64,000 nt of DNA from Luteimonas cucumeris (GTDB taxonomy: Bacteria; Pseudomonadota; Gammaproteobacteria; Xanthomonadales; Xanthomonadaceae), in assembly GCF_007830035.1 (NCBI RefSeq), contig NZ_VLKN01000005.1, positions 269,569 to 333,568 of the forward strand, read 5' to 3'. The notes under the pieces are model-generated. The model made no database searches, was not told where the DNA came from, and worked only from the letters and a program-made list of their open reading frames with translations. Shown piece by piece: positions 7,784 to 16,921 of the stretch. A program made the translations under genes and the position numbers. How positions within the stretch are numbered: the first letter of the stretch is position 1; every line of letters begins with the position of its first letter.

Positions 7784-9607
7784 GTGGAGCTTCGCCCGAT
7801 CCTGCTTGCCCTTGCCGTAACCCTCGCCATCGCCGGCTGCGAGCGCACGCCGTCCACCGACGCCACGACGCCGGCCACGCCTGCGGCAACGCAGAACGCC
7901 GCCGCCAAGGCCGCGCAGCTCACGCAGCTCTACGCGGAGTACTGGGAGGAATACCTCAAACTCAATCCGCTCACCGCCACGTTCCAGGGCGACCCACGCT
8001 ACAACGCCGAATTGCCGGATTTTGGTTCGGCCGCGTACCGCGCGCAATCCAGGCAGTTCACCAGCGACTGGCTGAAGAAGGTCGAGGCGATCGGTGCCGA
8101 AGGCCTCAGCGGCCAGGACCTGCTCAGCTACGAGATCTTCGTCGCCGATGCCAGGGAAGCGCTGGACTCCTACCAGTTCCCGACCTGGCTGCTGCCGGTC
8201 AACCAGATGGACAGCATCGCCAGCTTCGCCGTGCAGCTCGGCTCGGGTACCGGCGCGCAGCCATTCAAGACGGTCAAGGACTACGACGACTGGCTGGCCC
8301 GCGCCGGCCGCCTGCCGGTGCTGTTCGACACCGACATCGCCAACATGCGCGAGGGCATCAAGGCCGGCGTGGTGCAGCCGCGTGTGCTGATGGAGAAGGT
8401 GATCCCGCAACTGGACACGCTGATCGAGGACAAGCCCGAGGACACGCTGTTCTGGGGCCCGATCAAGCAGATGCCGAAGGAATTCCCAGACGCCGACAGG
8501 CAGCGCCTGACCGAGGCCTATCGCAAGTTGATCGGCGAGCAGCTGATGCCGGCGTACCAGGAGTTGCGCGACTTCATCGCCGACGAATACCTGCCCCATA
8601 CCCGCGACACCTTCGGCCTCGACCAGTTGCCCAACGGCGCCGCCTGGTATGCGTTCAACGCGCGCCAGAGCACGACCACCGACATGACGCCGGCGCAGAT
8701 CCACCAGATCGGCCTGGACGAGGTCGCGCGCATCCACGGCGAAATCCGGCAGGTGATGGCGCAGGTAGGCTTCGAGGACTCGATGCTGGACTTCTTCAAG
8801 TTCATGAAGAACGATCCGCGCTTCGTGTTCAAGAGCGAGGACGAGTTGCTCAAGGATTACCGCGCCCTCGAAGCGAAAATCAACCAGAAGATCCCGGAGC
8901 AGTATTCGCTGATCCCGAAGGCGCCGTTCGAGATCCGCCCGGTCGAGCCGTTCCGTGCCAAGTCCGCCGCCGGCGGCCAGTATTACCCGCCGAGTGATGA
9001 CGGCACGCGCCCGGGCATCTTCTACGTCAACACCTACGACCTGCCGGCGCGCAAGACCTGGGCTGCCGAAAGCCTGTACCTGCACGAGGCGATTCCCGGC
9101 CACCACTTCCAGATCGCATTGCAGATCGAGCTCAAGGATCTGCCGTCGTTCCGTCGCTGGGGCGGAGAGAGTGCGTTTGCCGAAGGCTGGGGCCTGTACG
9201 CCGAGTCGCAGGGCAAGGCGCTGGGCGTCTACACCGATCCCTACCAGTACTTCGGTCGCCTGCAGGCGGAACTGTGGCGCGCGATCCGCCTGGTCGTCGA
9301 CACCGGCCTGCACAGCAAGGGCTGGAGCCGCGAGCAGGTGATCGAGTACATGCTCGAAAACTCCGCCGCGTCCGAGACCGATGCGATCGCCGAGGCCGAG
9401 CGTTACATCGCCTGGCCGGGCCAGGCGCTGGCGTACAAGATCGGCGAACTGAAAATCCAGGCGCTGCGTGGCAAGGCCGAGCAGGCGCTGGGACCGAAAT
9501 TCGACATCCGCGAATTCCATGCCGAGGTACTCAGGGACGGCTCGCTGCCGCTGGACGTGCTGGAGCAGAAGATCGACCGCTGGATCGCGACGAAAACGTC
9601 CGCGTAG
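7784..9607 (+). CDS. DUF885 family metallopeptidase-like lipoprotein
   Basis: The gene starts at GTG (7784) with ACAGGAG eight bases upstream; no in-frame ATG fits the signal. The 607-aa product has a lipoprotein leader (ALAVTLAIAGC) followed by a Thr/Ala-rich linker. DUF885 features include QSTTTDMTPAQIHQIGLDEV in the middle and the HEAIPGHHFQ motif near residue 434, an HExxPGHH-type zinc site, with GGESAFAEGWGLYAE about 30 residues later probably supplying the third ligand. Members are thought to be zinc-dependent carboxypeptidase-like enzymes, mostly uncharacterised. Location is probably membrane-anchored in the periplasm. It is monocistronic, ending at a convergent hairpin region. Confidence 0.9.
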   Translation: MELRPILLALAVTLAIAGCERTPSTDATTPATPAATQNAAAKAAQLTQLYAEYWEEYLKLNPLTATFQGDPRYNAELPDFGSAAYRAQSRQFTSDWLKKVEAIGAEGLSGQDLLSYEIFVADAREALDSYQFPTWLLPVNQMDSIASFAVQLGSGTGAQPFKTVKDYDDWLARAGRLPVLFDTDIANMREGIKAGVVQPRVLMEKVIPQLDTLIEDKPEDTLFWGPIKQMPKEFPDADRQRLTEAYRKLIGEQLMPAYQELRDFIADEYLPHTRDTFGLDQLPNGAAWYAFNARQSTTTDMTPAQIHQIGLDEVARIHGEIRQVMAQVGFEDSMLDFFKFMKNDPRFVFKSEDELLKDYRALEAKINQKIPEQYSLIPKAPFEIRPVEPFRAKSAAGGQYYPPSDDGTRPGIFYVNTYDLPARKTWAAESLYLHEAIPGHHFQIALQIELKDLPSFRRWGGESAFAEGWGLYAESQGKALGVYTDPYQYFGRLQAELWRAIRLVVDTGLHSKGWSREQVIEYMLENSAASETDAIAEAERYIAWPGQALAYKIGELKIQALRGKAEQALGPKFDIREFHAEVLRDGSLPLDVLEQKIDRWIATKTSA

Positions 9608-9698
9608 GACCTTTGCGTCGAGGAAGCTCGGTTCCGATCAATGGCGGATGGCAAGCTGTCGGCTGGGTATGACGTGGCGGCCTGGCTGATGGAACGAA

Positions 9699-9719
9699 AG
9701 CCGCCGGAATGCGGCGGCT
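9699..9719. terminator. hairpin between convergent genes
   Basis: An 8-bp G/C-rich stem (AGCCGCCG and CGGCGGCT) with a 5-base loop lies between the DUF885 stop and the stop of the minus-strand beta-barrel gene. It could serve both directions. The tails are only moderately T-rich, best on the minus strand. Confidence 0.45.
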
Positions 9720-9747
9720 CTCGTGCTCCAGTGCGGATCAACGCGGC

Positions 9748-10284
9748 TCAGAAATCGAACCGCACCTGCAACTGCGCCAGGTCCAGATCGATGTCCTCGA
9801 CTTCGAAGCGGCTGTACTCGCCGCGCAGCGCGACCTTGTCGTTGAAGCGGTATTGCAGGCCCAGCCCATAGGTGGGATCGCTGCCGCTGTCGTCGCTGCT
9901 GCGGGTCAGGCTGGGGATCGCGTTGTCCAGGTCCCAACGCTGGAAGCCGGCCTTGGCGTAACCGGAGAACTGCTCGGTGAAAGGCACGGTGCCGACCGCG
10001 GTCAGGTACGCCGCATTGGCTTCGAGTGCGCGGCCTGCGCCGCTGGCCTGCAGCTTGCCGAAATCGGCATAGCCGGCTTCGATACCGAAGTAGCGGTTGA
10101 ACTGGTAACCGCCGAACGCCGAGAACGCGGTGTCCTCGTCGTCGTAGGCGGCTTCGTCGACGAAGGACTGGCCGACGCCAGCACCAAGATAGAAACCGGG
10201 TTCATCGGCCGCCTGCGCGCCGAACACGGCGGCGCCCAGGACAATGACCAGCAAGGCGCGGGACAACATCTTGTTCTTCTGCAT
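9748..10284 (-). CDS. outer-membrane beta-barrel protein, OmpA-like fold
   Basis: The start at 10284 (MQKNKMLSRALL) gives a good signal peptide cut after AQA (about residue 24) and has AGGAG 11 bases upstream; the longer open frame reaches into non-coding sequence. The 178-aa product alternates aromatic and polar residues, has YLGAGVGQSF at the mature N-terminus, FGGYQFNRYFGIEAGYADFG in the middle, and ends in QVRFDF with a terminal Phe, the usual sorting signal of outer-membrane barrels. The size fits an eight-stranded barrel. Role unknown (structural or adhesion-type porin). It diverges from marC. Confidence 0.85.
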   Translation of the reverse strand: MQKNKMLSRALLVIVLGAAVFGAQAADEPGFYLGAGVGQSFVDEAAYDDEDTAFSAFGGYQFNRYFGIEAGYADFGKLQASGAGRALEANAAYLTAVGTVPFTEQFSGYAKAGFQRWDLDNAIPSLTRSSDDSGSDPTYGLGLQYRFNDKVALRGEYSRFEVEDIDLDLAQLQVRFDF

Positions 10285-10554
10285 GACTGATCTGACTCCT
10301 GCTACGGACATCGCGACGTGGGGAAGGAAGCGCGATGCATCCGTGCGACGGGCCCTGGCGGAATGCCTGGGCAGCCATCGCTGTAGACATGAAATGGGCG
10401 CCGGAGCGATGGACAAAAGTGCGGATACCAGGGACGAAATGTCCCGCGCATGGGACATTGCCGGCGGCTGCTGCAACGCGGTTCGCTGCGTGCGTGCTGC
10501 CGGTTCCGGAGGCGGCTGCTACGATGGCCGCCGTATCCATGCACGGCGCACGCG

Positions 10555-11235
10555 ATGACTTACGGCCTGGGCGATTTATTCGGCTACGTTACGTTCGGCC
10601 TGCTCGGCCTGCTGCCGATCGCCAATCCACTGTCGAGCGCGGCGGTGCTGCTGGCGCTGACGGCGCGCCATACCGTGCGCGAGCGCAACCGCGTGATCAA
10701 CCGCAACACGGTGTACGTCGTCATCATCATGCTGGTCTGCTACTACGTCGGCAACGCGGTGATGAGCGCGTTTGGCGTCTCCATTCCCGGCCTGCGCCTG
10801 GCCGGCGGCATGATCGTCGCGTACATCGGCTTCACCATGCTGTTCCCGTCGCAGGTCAGCGAGACCGAAACGCAGGTGGACATGGCCGGGGACGGCGGTG
10901 CCCGGGAACTGCGCGACATCGCCTTCATTCCACTAGCCATTCCGGTGACCAGCGGACCGGGCACCATCGCCTACATCATCAGCGCCGCGGCGATGGCTCC
11001 GGATGACATGCCGTTCCTGTACGAGAGCCTGATCGTGCTCGCGGTGGTGCTGGTGTTCGCAGTGATCCTCTGGATCTGCCTGCGCGGCGCCACGCAGATC
11101 CGGCGTTTCCTCGGTGATTCCGGACTGGATGCGTTCTCGCGCATCATGGGCTTCGTGATGGTCTGCATCGGCATGCAGTTCATCATCAACGGCACGTACG
11201 AGATCCTGAAGGACTGGCAGATCGTCACTGTCTGA
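10555..11235 (+). CDS. MarC family integral membrane protein
   Basis: The 226-aa protein has six hydrophobic segments. It shows the MarC/UPF0056 marks LLPIANPLSSAAVLLALT at the N-terminus and FIPLAIPVTSGPGTIAYII around residues 122-140. I chose ATG 10555 because the family begins just before the first membrane segment; the longer open frame adds residues unlike the family. No strong ribosome site is visible. The MarC family was once linked to antibiotic resistance, but that was not upheld and transport function is not established. It lies alone between a divergent barrel gene and a convergent hydrolase. Confidence 0.9.
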   Translation: MTYGLGDLFGYVTFGLLGLLPIANPLSSAAVLLALTARHTVRERNRVINRNTVYVVIIMLVCYYVGNAVMSAFGVSIPGLRLAGGMIVAYIGFTMLFPSQVSETETQVDMAGDGGARELRDIAFIPLAIPVTSGPGTIAYIISAAAMAPDDMPFLYESLIVLAVVLVFAVILWICLRGATQIRRFLGDSGLDAFSRIMGFVMVCIGMQFIINGTYEILKDWQIVTV

Positions 11236-11275
11236 GCATCGCGGCGCGCCCGTGGCGCCGCGCTTGCGGATCGAT

Positions 11276-12784
11276 TCAAGGCGTCGTGACGGGCCTGTCC
11301 GCAGTCGCTGCAGCCTTGGGCTGGGATGCGTTCGCCGGGACGATGACGGCTTCCGTCCGTTCGATCAGATAGGGAAAGAACGGGTTCGAGTTGAGTCGCA
11401 GGATCGCGCTGGGGCCCACCAGCAAGGTGCCGCGCTCGCCGCGCGGTGTGAAGGCGCCGAGGTGGATGCCGAAATGATCTTCCGGACCCGGCGTCACGCC
11501 ATACAGTGCGTCGGTGACAGGAAACGGCAGGGCCACGTGCGACAGTGAAAAGATGTCGGGCGGATAGCGCAGTGCAAGCGCGCGTTCGCGTGATGTGGTG
11601 GTGCCGGCTTCGGTCGTACGTTCCACCATCTCTGCACGGCCCGGCGCGACATTGGCGATGATCGTGGAGCGGTAACGTTGCGGGCCGTTCGGCAGCAGCC
11701 TTTGCAATGCGTTGCCAGCGCCGGGCTGCAGCAGAGCGTCGAAGGCGACGTTGCGGTTGACGTCGAACAGCACGATCTCGCTGCCGTTCGCCGGCAGCTG
11801 CGCGTACAGGCCCGTCAGCACATCGCGCGTGTTCACCGTCGCGTCCACCACCGACTGGAAGGTGAGGACCGGCGCCAGCTTCGACAGCTGGCCTTGCTGG
11901 TTCAGGCGAGCCATCTGCGTGCGCAGTGCGTTGGCGACCAGCCACGACTGCCGCGCGCCGTTGACCGGGAACGAGTTGTACTTGAAGGGGTTGTATTCGG
12001 GTTCGATGCCCAGCCAGGCGGCCTTGGCGAAGGCGGGAAACACCGCCGGCCAGGCCGCGATCCCGGCAAAACGCGCGGTGCCGGTGATGCCGATCATCGG
12101 CGATATCAGCAACAGGCGATCCGGTCGCGCCAGCTGCTTGTCCTCGATGGCGTCGAGCGCGTACTTCATCGCCAGCGCGCCGCCATTGGAATAGCCGACG
12201 ATGTGCAACGGCACGTCATCGCCTGCACGGCGACGCGCCTCGCGCACGGCCAGGCGCGTGGCTGCCATCCACTCCCGCCACGATGCCTTCGTCAGCGCAC
12301 CGGGCACCGTGCCGTGCGCCGGCAGGCGCAGGCCGACCGCGACATAGCCATGTTCCCGGTAGCGCCGCGCGATGTGGCGCAGGCTGTAGGGGGAGTCGGT
12401 CAGTCCGTGCAGCAGCACGACCGCACCGCGTGGAACGCCCGCCGGGTCGAGCACGTAGGAGCGGTTCCAGTCATGGGCGAAGCGGCCCGGATACATCGAT
12501 GCGCCTTCGTAGTAGCGATTGCTGGGTACGCGCATCGGGGTATCCAGCTGCTTGCGCATCCGCGCATGCACGGCATCGAACAGGCGTGCTTCGTGCGCGA
12601 GGTATGCCGGCCAGTCGGCGGCGTCCAGTGCCTTGGCGCCCAGCTCCTCGGGCACATAGGTATGCCATGGCTGCAGCGGCGGACCGCGCTGCGAGTCCCA
12701 GATGCGGATCGACAACAGGGCGACGACGAAGATGAGCAGCAGCCACAACAGGCGTTTCAACCACACGACCACCTTCGCCGGCAT
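11276..12784 (-). CDS. membrane-anchored alpha/beta hydrolase
   Basis: The 502-aa protein begins with an uncleaved signal-anchor (about residues 5-27, WLKRLLWLLLIFVVALLSI). The hydrolase fold follows: HGLTDSPYS at 126-134 as oxyanion region, and GYSNGG at 197-202 with nucleophile S199. A candidate acid is the D of SVVDATVN near residue 324, and the His is probably in GPEDHFGIH near 438. The alpha/beta core is interrupted by a long cap, which accounts for the length. Orientation predicts the catalytic part in the periplasm. Substrate is unknown (esterase or lipase type). It converges on marC with a 40-bp gap. Confidence 0.85.
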   Translation of the reverse strand: MPAKVVVWLKRLLWLLLIFVVALLSIRIWDSQRGPPLQPWHTYVPEELGAKALDAADWPAYLAHEARLFDAVHARMRKQLDTPMRVPSNRYYEGASMYPGRFAHDWNRSYVLDPAGVPRGAVVLLHGLTDSPYSLRHIARRYREHGYVAVGLRLPAHGTVPGALTKASWREWMAATRLAVREARRRAGDDVPLHIVGYSNGGALAMKYALDAIEDKQLARPDRLLLISPMIGITGTARFAGIAAWPAVFPAFAKAAWLGIEPEYNPFKYNSFPVNGARQSWLVANALRTQMARLNQQGQLSKLAPVLTFQSVVDATVNTRDVLTGLYAQLPANGSEIVLFDVNRNVAFDALLQPGAGNALQRLLPNGPQRYRSTIIANVAPGRAEMVERTTEAGTTTSRERALALRYPPDIFSLSHVALPFPVTDALYGVTPGPEDHFGIHLGAFTPRGERGTLLVGPSAILRLNSNPFFPYLIERTEAVIVPANASQPKAAATADRPVTTP

Positions 12785-13031
12785 TCCGTAACCCCTTTAT
12801 GTGATCGGGCAATCGCCGCGGCATTGTGCCAAAACGAAACCCTGCCGCCCGCCCGCCTTTCGACGGCGATATTTGTGAAATCCGCGTGACGAACGACCCC
12901 GGCACGCAGCGCGAAGATACGATGACTTCGATCGAAGAAGCATGTCAGTATCGAAGCCGCGCCACCATTCCCACGGCGAAACATTGCAGGTGCCGAAGGG
13001 TGTGTCACTTACTTCAATTGAGGGCAATGCG

Positions 13032-13499
13032 ATGAAAGCTCCACGCTATTTTGTCTTACCTGCGGTTCTTTCCACTGCAATGTTGGTTTCTGCATGCGCG
13101 TCGTCGCCCACCAGCAGCCGTACTTTCTCCAGCAGCGAGGCCGGTGTCCAACAGACGGTGCAATGGGGCGTGGTCGAGGCCGTTCGGCCGGTGACCATCC
13201 AGGCCAGTGGCACCGGCGTCGGCACCGCCACGGGTGCGGTCCTGGGCGGTATCGCCGGCAGTACCGTGGGCGGCGGCAGGCGTGCCAACACGGCCGGTGC
13301 GGTGGCTGGCGCAGTAGCCGGCGGTGCGGCAGGCAATGCCATTTCCGGTAGCAACACCACGGGCGTCGAGTTCACCGTGCGCCTGGAAGAGACCGGACAG
13401 ACCGTGGCTGTCGTGCAGGCCGGTTCGGTCAACGACTACCGCGTCGGCGATCGCGTCCGCGTCACCTCGGACGGCAGGACCACTCGCGTCAGCCGCTGA
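13032..13499 (+). CDS. glycine-zipper lipoprotein (copy 1)
   Basis: Starting at 13032, the 155-aa product has a lipobox at Cys22 (AMLVSAC), a Ser-rich linker, WGVVEAVRPVTIQ, then a Gly/Ala-rich double hydrophobic zipper (GAVLGGIAGSTVGGG, then GAVAGAVAGGAAGNA) and a C-terminal beta-rich part (VEFTVRLEETGQTVAVVQ, NDYRVGDRVRVTSDG). This is the architecture of SlyB-like 2TM glycine-zipper outer-membrane lipoproteins involved in envelope integrity. It is followed 79 bp later by a close paralogue of exactly the same length, so a recent tandem duplication is likely. The exact role is inferred from family. Confidence 0.88.
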   Translation: MKAPRYFVLPAVLSTAMLVSACASSPTSSRTFSSSEAGVQQTVQWGVVEAVRPVTIQASGTGVGTATGAVLGGIAGSTVGGGRRANTAGAVAGAVAGGAAGNAISGSNTTGVEFTVRLEETGQTVAVVQAGSVNDYRVGDRVRVTSDGRTTRVSR

Positions 13500-13578
13500 A
13501 GCCGCGCATCTCAACGTCATTGCTGATGAGCGGTGTACGGAGGACGCGTTGGATCATTTCAATTTCGAGGACGATGCG

Positions 13579-14046
13579 ATGAAGATTTCCCGTAGTTTTG
13601 CCTTGCCTGTCGCGCTTTCGACGATCGTCCTGCTTTCGGCCTGCGCCTCCGCGCCGCCCAGCAGCAGCACTTTTTCGTCGAGCCAGGCCGGCGTCAAGCA
13701 GACGGTACGATGGGGCACGATCGAGGCCATCCGCCCGGTGACGATCCAGAGCAACGGCTCCTGGATCGCCACCGCCACGGGTGCCGCCCTGGGCGGCATT
13801 GCCGGCAGCACCATCGGAGGTGGCAGGCGTGCGCCTGCGGCTGGTGCGGTGGCCGGCGCGGCGGCTGGCGGTGCCGCCGGCAACGCCATGTCGGGAAGAA
13901 GCACCGAAGGCGTGGAGTTCACGGTGCTTCTGGAAGAGACCGGTCAGTCGGTCGCGGTGGCGCAGGTCGGTTCCGTGCATGACTACCGTGTCGGTGATCG
14001 CGTCCGCGTCACGTCGGACGGCACGACCGCCCGCGTCAGCCGCTGA
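13579..14046 (+). CDS. glycine-zipper lipoprotein (copy 2)
   Basis: This 155-aa protein matches copy 1 almost end to end: lipobox at Cys22 (IVLLSAC), WGTIEAIRPVTIQ, the Gly/Ala zipper (GAALGGIAGSTIGGG, GAVAGAAAGGAAGNA) and VEFTVLLEETGQSVAVAQ near the C-terminus. The upstream untranslated regions are also alike (both have an in-phase GAxxATGCGATGAA start context). A strong terminator follows at 14107, so the pair probably forms one transcription unit. The function is presumed to be envelope stabilisation, as for SlyB-type proteins. Confidence 0.88.
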   Translation: MKISRSFALPVALSTIVLLSACASAPPSSSTFSSSQAGVKQTVRWGTIEAIRPVTIQSNGSWIATATGAALGGIAGSTIGGGRRAPAAGAVAGAAAGGAAGNAMSGRSTEGVEFTVLLEETGQSVAVAQVGSVHDYRVGDRVRVTSDGTTARVSR

Positions 14047-14106
14047 GGTCGCGTGCCTCGCACGAGCGGGTTGATCAGGTCCCGATCGCGGCAGGCAATG
14101 TGAACG

Positions 14107-14136
14107 CCCCGTCCATCGCAGGATGGACGGGGTTTT
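14107..14136 (+). terminator. rho-independent terminator after the glycine-zipper pair
   Basis: An 11-bp perfect stem (CCCCGTCCATC and GATGGACGGGG) with a 4-base loop is followed directly by TTTT. It lies 60 bases after the copy 2 stop. Confidence 0.8.
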
Positions 14137-14252
14137 AGAAAGGGTGAATGCCGCCGGCTGCGAGAGCAGGCACCGCTGCGGTTTGCCGTAGATGCGTATC
14201 GAAATATCCGCGGCTCAGGGGCGAGCCGATGCTGGACCGATAGGGGAGTCGT

Positions 14253-15722
14253 GTGATCGCAACGTTCCAGGAATCCAGCCGCCGTACTTCCGCCACTTCG
14301 CTGCTGGCGATGCCGGTGGGCAAGCATGGTCCATCACACCTCGCCAATGCACTGTCATGGATGCTGCTGTGCGGCCTGCTGGCAACCGGAGTCTTGCAGG
14401 CGCAGACCCACACCGACCATATCGCCGACCTGCTCGATACGCCCGGCAGCGCCGGCCTTGGTTTCATTTCGCGGATCGAGCAATCGCCCTACATCGACGG
14501 CGGCCACCGCACCGACCTGCTGCCACTGTACCTGTACGAAGGCGAACGCTTCTTCCTCAATGCCGACCGTGTCGGCGTGAAATTCGTCAACGACGACACG
14601 CACCGCCTGGACGGTTTCCTGGGACGCCGGCTGGAAGGTTTCCCGGAAGACGAGATGCCTGAAATCCTGGAAGGCATGGACGTGCGCAACACCAGCATCG
14701 ACCTCGGCGTGGCCTACCGGTACGCGCAACCCTGGGGCACGCTGCGGGCATCGGTTATGCACGACGTCGGCGGCATATCCGAAGGCAGTGAACTGCGGCT
14801 GGGCTATTCCTACGACTGGCGCGGTCAGCGCTGGCTGCTGCGTCCGGACATCACCGTGGCCTGGCGCGATTCGAACCTCAACAATTACTACTATGGCGTG
14901 GCGCCACACGAGGCCACGCCGGAGCGGCCGGCGTACGCGCCCGGCAGCGGCGTCAACGTATCGCTAGGCCTGTACGGCACTTACGGCATCCTCAAGAACT
15001 GGCGCCTGCTCGGTGGCGTATCGGTCACCGCGCTGGACAGCGACGTGCGCAACAGCCCGATCATCCGCGACGACCTGCAGCCGGCGCTGTTCGTCGGCGC
15101 CGTCTACGACTTCGGCACCGCCATCACCCGCTGGGACGACGACCAGATTCCATTGCTGGTGAAAGTGTTCTACGGCCGCGCCTCGGCTGATGGCTGCCAC
15201 ATGGCCAACATCATGACCTTGTCGTGCACGTCGCTGAACCACGAGAACCCCACCAGCGTCACCGGCGTGCATGTCGGCCGTCCGTTCCTGGAACGCGTCA
15301 ACGGCTGGCCGCTGGACTTCAACGGCTATGTCGGCCTGCTGTTCCGCGACGAGAACGGATTGCAGGCCAACGGCTGGCAGGTGGACGCCTACATGAAGGC
15401 GTTCTACTACGGCTTTCCGTGGAGCCGCCGGGTCAATACGCGGTTCGGTTTCGGTTTCGGCATTTCCTATGCCAACCATGTCCCGTGGACCGAGGTAAGC
15501 AGCCAGGCGCGTCGCGAGCGGCCGACCTCCAAGCTGCTGAACTACCTGGACCCGACCATCGACGTCAACGTCGGCGACATCTTCCGCTCGGAAAACTGGA
15601 GGAAAACCTACTTCGGGCTGGGCATTTCGCACCGGTCCGGCATATTCGCATCGTCGCGCCTGCTCGGCAGCGTCAACGGCGGATCGAACTACATCTATGC
15701 CTATCTTGAATCAGAATTCTGA
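14253..15722 (+). CDS. MipA/OmpV family outer-membrane protein
   Basis: I keep the GTG start at 14253 because GGGGAG lies 5 bases upstream; ATG codons at 14310 or 14361 would shorten the long leader and are possible. After a hydrophobic export signal (WMLLCGLLATGVLQAQ) the 489-aa protein shows the MipA/OmpV pattern: GFISRIEQSPYIDGG, LPLYLYEGERFFLNADRVGV, a beta-rich barrel and terminal YAYLESEF ending in Phe. Known members bind murein hydrolase MltA or act as OmpV-type barrels. Length is greater than the roughly 250 aa of MipA because of extra extracellular loops (for example around DGCHMANIMTLSCTS). Substrate unknown. Confidence 0.85.
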   Translation: MIATFQESSRRTSATSLLAMPVGKHGPSHLANALSWMLLCGLLATGVLQAQTHTDHIADLLDTPGSAGLGFISRIEQSPYIDGGHRTDLLPLYLYEGERFFLNADRVGVKFVNDDTHRLDGFLGRRLEGFPEDEMPEILEGMDVRNTSIDLGVAYRYAQPWGTLRASVMHDVGGISEGSELRLGYSYDWRGQRWLLRPDITVAWRDSNLNNYYYGVAPHEATPERPAYAPGSGVNVSLGLYGTYGILKNWRLLGGVSVTALDSDVRNSPIIRDDLQPALFVGAVYDFGTAITRWDDDQIPLLVKVFYGRASADGCHMANIMTLSCTSLNHENPTSVTGVHVGRPFLERVNGWPLDFNGYVGLLFRDENGLQANGWQVDAYMKAFYYGFPWSRRVNTRFGFGFGISYANHVPWTEVSSQARRERPTSKLLNYLDPTIDVNVGDIFRSENWRKTYFGLGISHRSGIFASSRLLGSVNGGSNYIYAYLESEF

Positions 15723-15833
15723 TCCTCGCGGCAAGCACGCCAGGAGATGACGATCGAACTTTCATGGCGCACGGACCATCCTGCGGCATGATTGAAGAAG
15801 CACTGAAACCACAGAAACATCGGGAGCGTCGCC

Positions 15834-16292
15834 ATGAAGAAACTGCTGCTATTACTGCTTGCCACCCTGCTTGCGGGTGCCTGCGCGCACAACACCCTCA
15901 GCACCGAAGACCGTCTGGCGCTGTTCCGCGCCAATGCCGGTGAACCGGTCGAGCATTTTCAGTACTCGCGCAACCTGCGCTGGACGCCGCTCGGCGACCA
16001 GGCGCTGGCGGTATGGCCCGGGCGCAACCAGGGTTACCTGCTGGAACTGCGCGCGCGTTGCCCGGACCTCAATTTCGCCAACGCGATCCAGATCACCAAC
16101 TCGATGAACCGCGTCAACGCCCGCTTCGACAGCGTGATCGTGCTGTCGCGCCCGGGTGGCAGCAACAGCATGCGCGTGCCTTGCCGCATCCAGACCATCC
16201 AGCCGCTGGACATGGACGGGCTGCGTTCAGACAAGTACGAAATGCGTGAAGCGCAGTCCGCGGAACGCGCGCCGGGTACTACGGAAGAGTGA
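15834..16292 (+). CDS. DUF6491-type lipoprotein (copy 1)
   Basis: The 152-aa protein has a short poly-Leu signal and lipobox with Cys17 (LLAGAC). The core has the pattern seen in DUF6491 proteins: EHFQYSRNLRWTPLGDQALAV, GYLLELRARCPDLNFANAI, and VPCRIQTIQPLD near the end, with two conserved cysteines that could form a disulfide. GGGAG lies upstream of the ATG. It is probably a periplasmic lipoprotein of unknown function and the first of two tandem paralogues; the second starts 120 bp after this stop. Confidence 0.82.
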   Translation: MKKLLLLLLATLLAGACAHNTLSTEDRLALFRANAGEPVEHFQYSRNLRWTPLGDQALAVWPGRNQGYLLELRARCPDLNFANAIQITNSMNRVNARFDSVIVLSRPGGSNSMRVPCRIQTIQPLDMDGLRSDKYEMREAQSAERAPGTTEE

Positions 16293-16412
16293 TCGTTTCG
16301 GCTGCCGCGCCGCCTGCCATCGGGAGGCGCGGACAGCTGCGAGGAAGGACTAATGTCGTGCCAACGCGCCGCCGCTGCGTCGTGGATCGGCCTAAAGATC
16401 GGGAGAATCGCC

Positions 16413-16862
16413 ATGAAAAATTCGCTCGTACTGCTGCTCGTACCGCTGCTGTTGACCGCCTGCGCGCACACGTCCGGCACTGCCGACCGCCTGGAACTGG
16501 CCCGCGCCAATGCCGGCGCGCCGGTCGACAGCTTCCAGTATTCGCGCAACCTGCGCTTCACGCCGCTCGGTGACCAGGCACTTGCGGTGCGCGCCGGGGC
16601 CGAGCAGGGCTATCTGCTGGAACTGCGGACACGCTGCGACAGCCTGAATGTCGCTCAGTCGATCGCGATCACCAATGCAGGTGGACAGGTCAGGGCCGGC
16701 CAGGACAGCGTGCGCGTGTTGTCGCGCCCGCCCCGGAATGCACCGCGGCACCCGCTATGTCGCATCGACACCATCAAGCCGCTGGATCTGGACGGCATTC
16801 GCGCCGGCAATCTGGAGATGTACGAGACGCAGCCGGAAGAAGCGGGGGCAGTACAGGAATAG
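16413..16862 (+). CDS. DUF6491-type lipoprotein (copy 2)
   Basis: Start 16413 has GGGAGA upstream and yields a lipobox at Cys17 (PLLLTAC); the in-frame ATG at 16353 would add 20 non-signal residues. The 149-aa protein repeats the copy 1 features: DSFQYSRNLRFTPLGDQALAV, GYLLELRTRCDSLNVAQSI and LCRIDTIKPLDLDGI. The pair is clearly duplicated and the two conserved cysteines are kept in both. Unknown periplasmic role. Confidence 0.82.
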   Translation: MKNSLVLLLVPLLLTACAHTSGTADRLELARANAGAPVDSFQYSRNLRFTPLGDQALAVRAGAEQGYLLELRTRCDSLNVAQSIAITNAGGQVRAGQDSVRVLSRPPRNAPRHPLCRIDTIKPLDLDGIRAGNLEMYETQPEEAGAVQE

Positions 16863-16921
16863 CCGCCGGCGGAGACCGCCGGCACGGCGTCGACGTCGTG
16901 CCGGCCTACGCATGCACGGTC

